Shown here: one piece after another, positions 60,110 through 64,000 of the stretch
Position numbering within the stretch: the stretch's first letter is position 1
Layout of the letters: each line of letters starts with the position of its first letter
Assembly: GCA_963674975.1 (NCBI GenBank)
Contig: OY771913.1
Location: 1,860,001 to 1,924,000, forward strand
Origin: UBA4781 sp963674975
Lineage (GTDB): Bacteria; Chloroflexota; Anaerolineae; Anaerolineales; Anaerolineaceae
Length of the DNA: 64,000 nt
Direction of reading: 5' to 3'
Notes under the pieces: model-generated
Databases searched by the model: none
Told to the model about the DNA's origin: nothing
Seen by the model: only the letters and a program-made list of their open reading frames with translations
Position numbers and translations under genes: made by a program

Positions 60110-61071
60110 GAGGAATAGTTTGCAAATCTTTTAAGCGCTTCTTGCTTCAGGGGAATGCTGGTTGTCAGCTGCTGTCCCCATTTTCCCTGTTTTCGTGCAT
60201 TCAGCCATTCCTGGCGGGTCAGCAGAATATCCCTAAGCAGGTCAGTCAATCCTTCGTGATCTTCTTCAACGATCATCTTTTGCATCTGATGGAGCACGGC
60301 GATGTATTTTTCCAGAATGGGCAGAATATTCTCTTTGTTATGCATGATGCTGATACCGTAATCATCGGTTTCATTTACAAGTTCCAGTGGTTTTAAAGCC
60401 AGATGGAAAATATTTCCTGCCAGACGCTGCGTATCATCCCAGCCGGGCTGCAGCATGGTCGAACCTGCTAATGCGGCAGATGCCAGTTCAGGAAGCAGGA
60501 TCACGTTGGAGATCAACCCTTCCACTTCGTCAGGATCGGTGAAATAAGGGGTCGCGTCCAGCAGAACTGCCAGGTCGACCACCACATCGATCACTTCTTT
60601 GCGCAGGTCTGTTTTACCGGCGATGAACATCAAGCTTTTTGAGAAAAGATCGGCATGAGCATTGGCGGGTTCTTTGGTTGCATCTTCTATGTTCTCGTAA
60701 GCAAAAGCCGGAATGGCACTGATGAAATATACATTTTTCGGTAGCAGTTCTTCAGCCCATTGGTTGGATGCGTTCACAACCGGTGTCATATTGACCAGGA
60801 TGGTGTTTGGTTTGAGGGCGGGGGCAATAACACTGAAGACTGTACGCACTTTGTTCACCGGGATATCGAGTACAACGATGTCTGATCGCGAAACCGCGTC
60901 ATTGATCTTGGAGGGATATTCGTCAAATGCGTTCTTTTTCTTTGCCAGTTTTTTTAATTCCCCATCTTCATCATAACCTGCTCTGATAACCCCTTTCTTC
61001 GCTTTTTCCAGAGCCAATCCCACAGAGATACCTGTTTTTCCCAACCCTAAGACAGAAATTCTTGTTGCCAT
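60106..61071 (-). CDS. prephenate dehydrogenase/TyrA-like NAD(P)-binding protein
   Basis: A 321-residue protein with an N-terminal Rossmann fold (ISVLGLGKTGISVGLAL, acidic YDEDGE after strand 2) and a helical dimerisation domain. VVLDIPVNKV and the later segments resemble the TyrA/prephenate dehydrogenase superfamily. A true tyrosine-pathway role is not certain because the catalytic-domain motifs are weak. GGAGG precedes the ATG. It is coupled to galK, an unexpected partner. Confidence 0.72.
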   Translation of the reverse strand: MATRISVLGLGKTGISVGLALEKAKKGVIRAGYDEDGELKKLAKKKNAFDEYPSKINDAVSRSDIVVLDIPVNKVRTVFSVIAPALKPNTILVNMTPVVNASNQWAEELLPKNVYFISAIPAFAYENIEDATKEPANAHADLFSKSLMFIAGKTDLRKEVIDVVVDLAVLLDATPYFTDPDEVEGLISNVILLPELASAALAGSTMLQPGWDDTQRLAGNIFHLALKPLELVNETDDYGISIMHNKENILPILEKYIAVLHQMQKMIVEEDHEGLTDLLRDILLTRQEWLNARKQGKWGQQLTTSIPLKQEALKRFANYSS

Positions 61072-61072
61072 T

Positions 61073-61723
61073 TTAACCTCCCAGTAGGAATAATGCGATG
61101 CCTTCCATTGCGGGCTGTAATACCTTTCCGATCAGATTAAAATTGGAAAACTGCCCGATAAGGATGAGTGCTAGAAGAATAAAGGAACCATAAGGACGAA
61201 TTTGTTCATAAAAATATGCAATTTTACCGGGGAGTACAAATTCCAGGATGTGTTCTCCATCCAGAGGGGGGATGGGTATAAGGTTGAACAGCATTAAACC
61301 CAGATTGATGAACATGAAATTGAGCAGAAACTCAAACATACTGGGTAGTATGGAGCTGGTGCCATAAATGTATGGAACCCATCCAAAACGCAGGGGGATC
61401 GCAGCCAGAACAGCCAGAAGGAAATTCGAGAGCGGTCCTGCCAGAGCAACAAACATCAACCCGGCAGGGTTCTTCCGCTTTATGTTGAATGAATTGATCG
61501 GGACCGGTTTCGCCCAGCCAAAACCTACCAGCAGCAGCATCAAGCTGCCTACCGGATCGAGATGGTTTAATGGATTGAGGGTCAGGCGACCAGCCCAGCG
61601 CGGCGTTTCATCGCCAAATCGGACTGCCATCCAGGCATGCGCGAATTCATGAAAGGTTAAGGAGATCACCAGAGCAAGAAGGCGGGTGATGAGTATTGCG
61701 GGTGTGGTACTGGAGAAGATCAT
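61073..61723 (-). CDS. M50 (site-2 protease-like) family membrane metalloprotease
   Basis: A 216-residue membrane protein. The zinc motif HEFAHAW lies in the second helix, and PIPPLDGEHILE carries the third ligand Asp. NPLNHLDPVGSLMLL and FGWAKPVPIN are typical of the short S2P/FtsH-associated-type group. The start at 61723 is preferred; a longer frame runs through the divergent DUF951 gene. Substrates are unknown. Confidence 0.88.
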   Translation of the reverse strand: MIFSSTTPAILITRLLALVISLTFHEFAHAWMAVRFGDETPRWAGRLTLNPLNHLDPVGSLMLLLVGFGWAKPVPINSFNIKRKNPAGLMFVALAGPLSNFLLAVLAAIPLRFGWVPYIYGTSSILPSMFEFLLNFMFINLGLMLFNLIPIPPLDGEHILEFVLPGKIAYFYEQIRPYGSFILLALILIGQFSNFNLIGKVLQPAMEGIALFLLGG

Positions 61724-61762
61724 GTTTATTTTTCCCGTTGGTGAAGCGATTATATCATGCGA

Positions 61763-61768
61763 TATAAT
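61763..61768 (+). promoter_or_regulatory. -10 element of DUF951 gene
   Basis: TATAAT lies seven bases before the ATG at 61775, so transcription would start at or next to the start codon. The -35 is weak (TTGGTG, 61738-61743). Confidence 0.45.
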
Positions 61769-61774
61769 GCTGAC

Positions 61775-61984
61775 ATGCTGCTTGATCTTGAAAAAGGTGA
61801 TGTGATTCGAATGCGCAAGGTGCATCCCTGCGGTGGAACAACCTGGGTTGTCACACGTCTGGGTGCGGATATTGGTCTGGAATGTTTGACCTGCCGGCAC
61901 CGCATCATGCTCACCCGCCGTGAGTTGAAAAATAGGATGAAAGAGAATCTCGGGAAGCAGGATCAGGTACAAAAACCGGATTGA
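61775..61984 (+). CDS. DUF951 family protein
   Basis: A 69-residue protein of the DUF951 family: DLEKGDVIRMRKVHPCGG, a central strand, and CLTCRHRIMLTRRELKNR. The CGG and CLTC cysteines suggest a small zinc site. Function is unknown. It is often near DNA- or translation-related genes. An ATG at 61757 overlaps the TATAAT box, so the ATG at 61775 is chosen; no ribosome site is visible, hinting at a leaderless mRNA. Confidence 0.85.
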   Translation: MLLDLEKGDVIRMRKVHPCGGTTWVVTRLGADIGLECLTCRHRIMLTRRELKNRMKENLGKQDQVQKPD

Positions 61985-62011
61985 TCGAAAACCCAAAAAA
62001 AGGTCGCTTGA

Positions 62012-62512
62012 ATGCCAATTTTAGATGAAAGCACGCTTGAATTTTTAAGCCGCAGTCCTGATCAAACTCGCAGGGTGGGTGCCAGGTTGGGTTCGCTTTT
62101 AAATATTGGAGATACACTCTGCCTGAATGGTGACCTGGGGGCGGGGAAGACCACCCTGGTTCAGGGGATCGCGCAGGGCTGGGGTTCTCCCGATCCTGTC
62201 ACCAGCCCGACTTTTGTGCTGGTGAATCATTATCGTCGCCCTGATGGACAGCAGATCTCGCACCTGGATGCTTACCGTCTTTCAAACGCGTTGGAAGCGG
62301 AAGATCTGGATATGGATTATCTGCTGGCAAACGGTCCTTTGATCGTGGAATGGCCGCTGCGCATCCTATCGGCTTTGCCGGAAGCGTGCGTCTGGATCGA
62401 CCTGAAATACAGCAGTGAACAGCAGCGTATGCTGCTCATCAAGCCGATTGGCAGCATTTATAAAAATATAGTCTTACAATTAAGAAAGCAAATTTTTGCG
62501 GATCTACGATGA
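62012..62512 (+). CDS. tsaE: tRNA threonylcarbamoyladenosine biosynthesis ATPase TsaE
   Basis: A 166-residue ATPase. It has Walker A GDLGAGKTT, PVTSPTFVLVNHY and LDAYRLS, and IVEWP near the end. It regulates the TsaBD complex in t6A synthesis of ANN-decoding tRNAs. It overlaps tsaB by 4 bp, the usual pairing. Confidence 0.95.
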   Translation: MPILDESTLEFLSRSPDQTRRVGARLGSLLNIGDTLCLNGDLGAGKTTLVQGIAQGWGSPDPVTSPTFVLVNHYRRPDGQQISHLDAYRLSNALEAEDLDMDYLLANGPLIVEWPLRILSALPEACVWIDLKYSSEQQRMLLIKPIGSIYKNIVLQLRKQIFADLR

Positions 62513-63186
62513 TTTTAGCAATTGATACTTCTACGCAGTGGTTGAGTGCTGCATTATATGATGTCGAGCAGGAGGTCTTTCCCTTTGAAAAGACCTGGCG
62601 TACCACACGCCGGCATACCATTGAGTTGACCTCTGCTGTTGAGAGACTGCTGCACGAAGCGGGAGCGACCATTCAGGTGATCGATACGCTTGCAGTCGCC
62701 ATCGGACCGGGTTCGTTTACCAGTCTGCGGATTGGGCTGGCATTTGCCAAGGGAGTGGTGCTGGCGAATCATATTAACCTGATCGGTATTCCCAGCCTGG
62801 ATATCCTCGCCTATTCTCAACCAGCTGCCAACCTGCCGCTCATTTGTGTACTGCAGGCAGGTCGCGCGAAATTAGCTGCCTGTCGTTATACCTACCAGGA
62901 TCAGTGGGTTGCACAGGGGGAATCTTTTGTACTCACTCCAAAAGAATTAAGTGAGGAAATTGAAGAAGAAACCATTATTTGCGGTGAGATGGATGCCGAA
63001 GAACGCAGGGTGATCAGCCGAAAATGGAAAAAAGTGCATCTTTGTTCACCAGCCGGAAGTATCCGCAGGGCGTCGTTTTTAGCCGAAATGGCAGCTCAAA
63101 AAAGTGCTCAGGGCAACTATGATGATCCGATGACGCTTGCCCCAATTTACCTGCACACTGCTGATCCGATTCCCGACGGAAATTAA
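62509..63186 (+). CDS. tsaB: tRNA threonylcarbamoyladenosine biosynthesis protein TsaB
   Basis: A 225-residue ASKHA-fold protein. It has MILAIDTSTQWLSAAL at the N terminus and VAIGPGSFTSLRIGLAFAKG (typical GPGSFTGLR). It scaffolds TsaD and TsaE in the t6A complex. TsaD is not in the window. The start overlaps the tsaE stop (ATGA). Confidence 0.95.
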   Translation: MILAIDTSTQWLSAALYDVEQEVFPFEKTWRTTRRHTIELTSAVERLLHEAGATIQVIDTLAVAIGPGSFTSLRIGLAFAKGVVLANHINLIGIPSLDILAYSQPAANLPLICVLQAGRAKLAACRYTYQDQWVAQGESFVLTPKELSEEIEEETIICGEMDAEERRVISRKWKKVHLCSPAGSIRRASFLAEMAAQKSAQGNYDDPMTLAPIYLHTADPIPDGN

Positions 63187-63246
63187 TATCTGCTTTCAAT
63201 AACGGCAGAACATTGTAAAATTACCTGCGTAAAGAAAGGACGAATC

Positions 63247-63888
63247 GTGAATCCAGAAGACACATTGGTTGAAATTAGGGCAGAGATCGCCCAATGTAAA
63301 AATTGTCCTCTCGCATCCGGGAGGAAGAATACTGTCCCCGGTGAAGGACCGGAAGATGCAGAGATCGTGTTCATCGGTGAAGGGCCCGGATTCTATGAAA
63401 ATGAACAGGGGCTTCCTTTTGTTGGACAGGCAGGCAAATTTCTGGATGCACTTCTAGAAAATGCAGGTTTTAATAGAGAACGTGTCTTTATTACGAATGT
63501 TGTTAAATGTCGACCACCGGGGAATCGTGATCCGGAACCGTCAGAACTTGCAGCCTGCGCTGCATTTCTTGATCGGCAGATCGCTGTGATCAAACCCAAG
63601 ATCATTGTTACATTGGGCAGACATTCGATGGGACGCTATATTCCCGATGCCAAGATCAGTAAGATCCATGGAAAATCTGCCTGGGTGAAGGGGCAGCTGA
63701 TCGTTGCCATGTATCACCCGGCAGCCGGACTTCATCAGCCGAATTTAAAATCGGTTATCATGGATGATTTCAAGAAATTACCTGAAATCATTGAGCAGGC
63801 TCGAAAATCGGAATCCATCCGCAAAGCGAGTCATCAATTCGAAGAAGAAACCCAGAATGACGATCCAACGCAGCTGAGCTTTTTCTAA
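63247..63888 (+). CDS. family 4 uracil-DNA glycosylase
   Basis: A 213-residue [4Fe-4S] DNA repair enzyme that removes uracil. Cluster Cys residues are in CKNCPLA, VVKCRPPGN and AACAAFL. The active-site motif is GEGPGFYENEQGLPFVGQAG and the second MYHPAAGLHQ. It starts at GTG 63247 after AAAGGA. The Glu after GEGPG-FY lies where most family 4 members have a similar acidic residue. Confidence 0.93.
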   Translation: MNPEDTLVEIRAEIAQCKNCPLASGRKNTVPGEGPEDAEIVFIGEGPGFYENEQGLPFVGQAGKFLDALLENAGFNRERVFITNVVKCRPPGNRDPEPSELAACAAFLDRQIAVIKPKIIVTLGRHSMGRYIPDAKISKIHGKSAWVKGQLIVAMYHPAAGLHQPNLKSVIMDDFKKLPEIIEQARKSESIRKASHQFEEETQNDDPTQLSFF

Positions 63889-63898
63889 AAGAGGAAGA

Positions 63899-64000
63899 AT
63901 GAACTATTCAAAAGAATTAATCACGAAATTCCAGAATAAAACCGCCCGGATTGGTGTATTAGGATTGGGATATGTGGGGCTGCCCCTGGCTGTGGTTTTT
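63899..64000 (+). CDS. nucleotide-sugar dehydrogenase, N-terminal part
   Basis: The gene runs off the window; 34 residues are visible. The Rossmann motif RIGVLGLGYVGLPLAVVF is typical of UDP-N-acetylglucosamine/UDP-glucose 6-dehydrogenases (WbpA/WecC type). GAGGA precedes the ATG. The exact sugar cannot be told. Confidence 0.8.
   Translation, partial: MNYSKELITKFQNKTARIGVLGLGYVGLPLAVVF

Noticed and set aside
61724..61996. Longer M50 protease with extra N terminus
   Set aside because: The extension lies antisense to the DUF951 gene and lacks membrane or family features; the ATG at 61723 opens the first helix.

Overview
The window looks like a chromosomal segment of an anaerobic bacterium of the phylum Chloroflexota, most likely Anaerolineae. 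This is an inference from gene content: Hdr/Flx-type electron-transfer genes, a tungsten aldehyde oxidoreductase, two genes that need selenocysteine, a K+-independent H+-pyrophosphatase, DUF5317 and NHLP-like small proteins, and many lipoproteins and ABC-2 exporters. No 16S rRNA or other species marker is present.

Layout. 1-1.4 kb: 3' half of a 23S rRNA gene and a 5S rRNA. 1.4-4.4 kb: a transglutaminase-like protein, an MFS permease, and rpsU-infA behind a consensus promoter and a leader terminator. 4.4-14.6 kb (minus): a ten-gene redox operon with a MoaD-like carrier, a tungsten AOR, ferredoxins, a HdrA with an in-frame UGA at a conserved Cys position and a fused MvhD domain, an HdrC-like protein, a separate MvhD, two FrhB/FlxC-like Fe-S proteins, an FAD/NAD subunit and a polyferredoxin. 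There is no HdrB. It looks like a flavin-based electron-bifurcating complex wired to a tungsten enzyme. 14.7-17.1 kb: a YggS-type PLP protein, gpmA, and a peroxiredoxin-glutaredoxin fusion with an in-frame UGA at the peroxidatic Cys. 17.1-23.7 kb: metal homeostasis, with Ni/Co ECF transport facing a Fur-family regulator, then a second Fur/Zur-type regulator with a Znu-type ABC transporter behind a near-consensus Fur box. 23.7-30.6 kb: H+-PPase, a flavoprotein, an MFS permease and hypotheticals.

30.6-34.1 kb is the most unusual part. A DUF5317 membrane protein is followed by three NHLP-like helical small proteins interleaved with six copies of a 43-residue hydrophobic peptide. Five copies are identical in protein sequence while their DNA differs at synonymous sites. 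A BY-kinase/ParA-like protein that has lost its P-loop follows.

34.1-50.6 kb: a short GH3-like protein, paired membrane proteins, a lipoprotein hydrolase, an ECF sigma/anti-sigma-permease/ABC exporter operon, an AT-rich DUF433/DUF5615 toxin-antitoxin-like islet, a TPR protein, tRNA-Ile2(CAU), a second ABC exporter operon with its own wHTH regulator and operator, and an S41-type lipoprotein. 50.6-64 kb: two GT-C-like membrane proteins, tRNA-Gly(UCC), and mostly housekeeping genes (YitT, YhhN, era, ogt, apt, galK, TyrA-like, M50 protease, DUF951, tsaE, tsaB, UDG). The window ends inside a nucleotide-sugar dehydrogenase.
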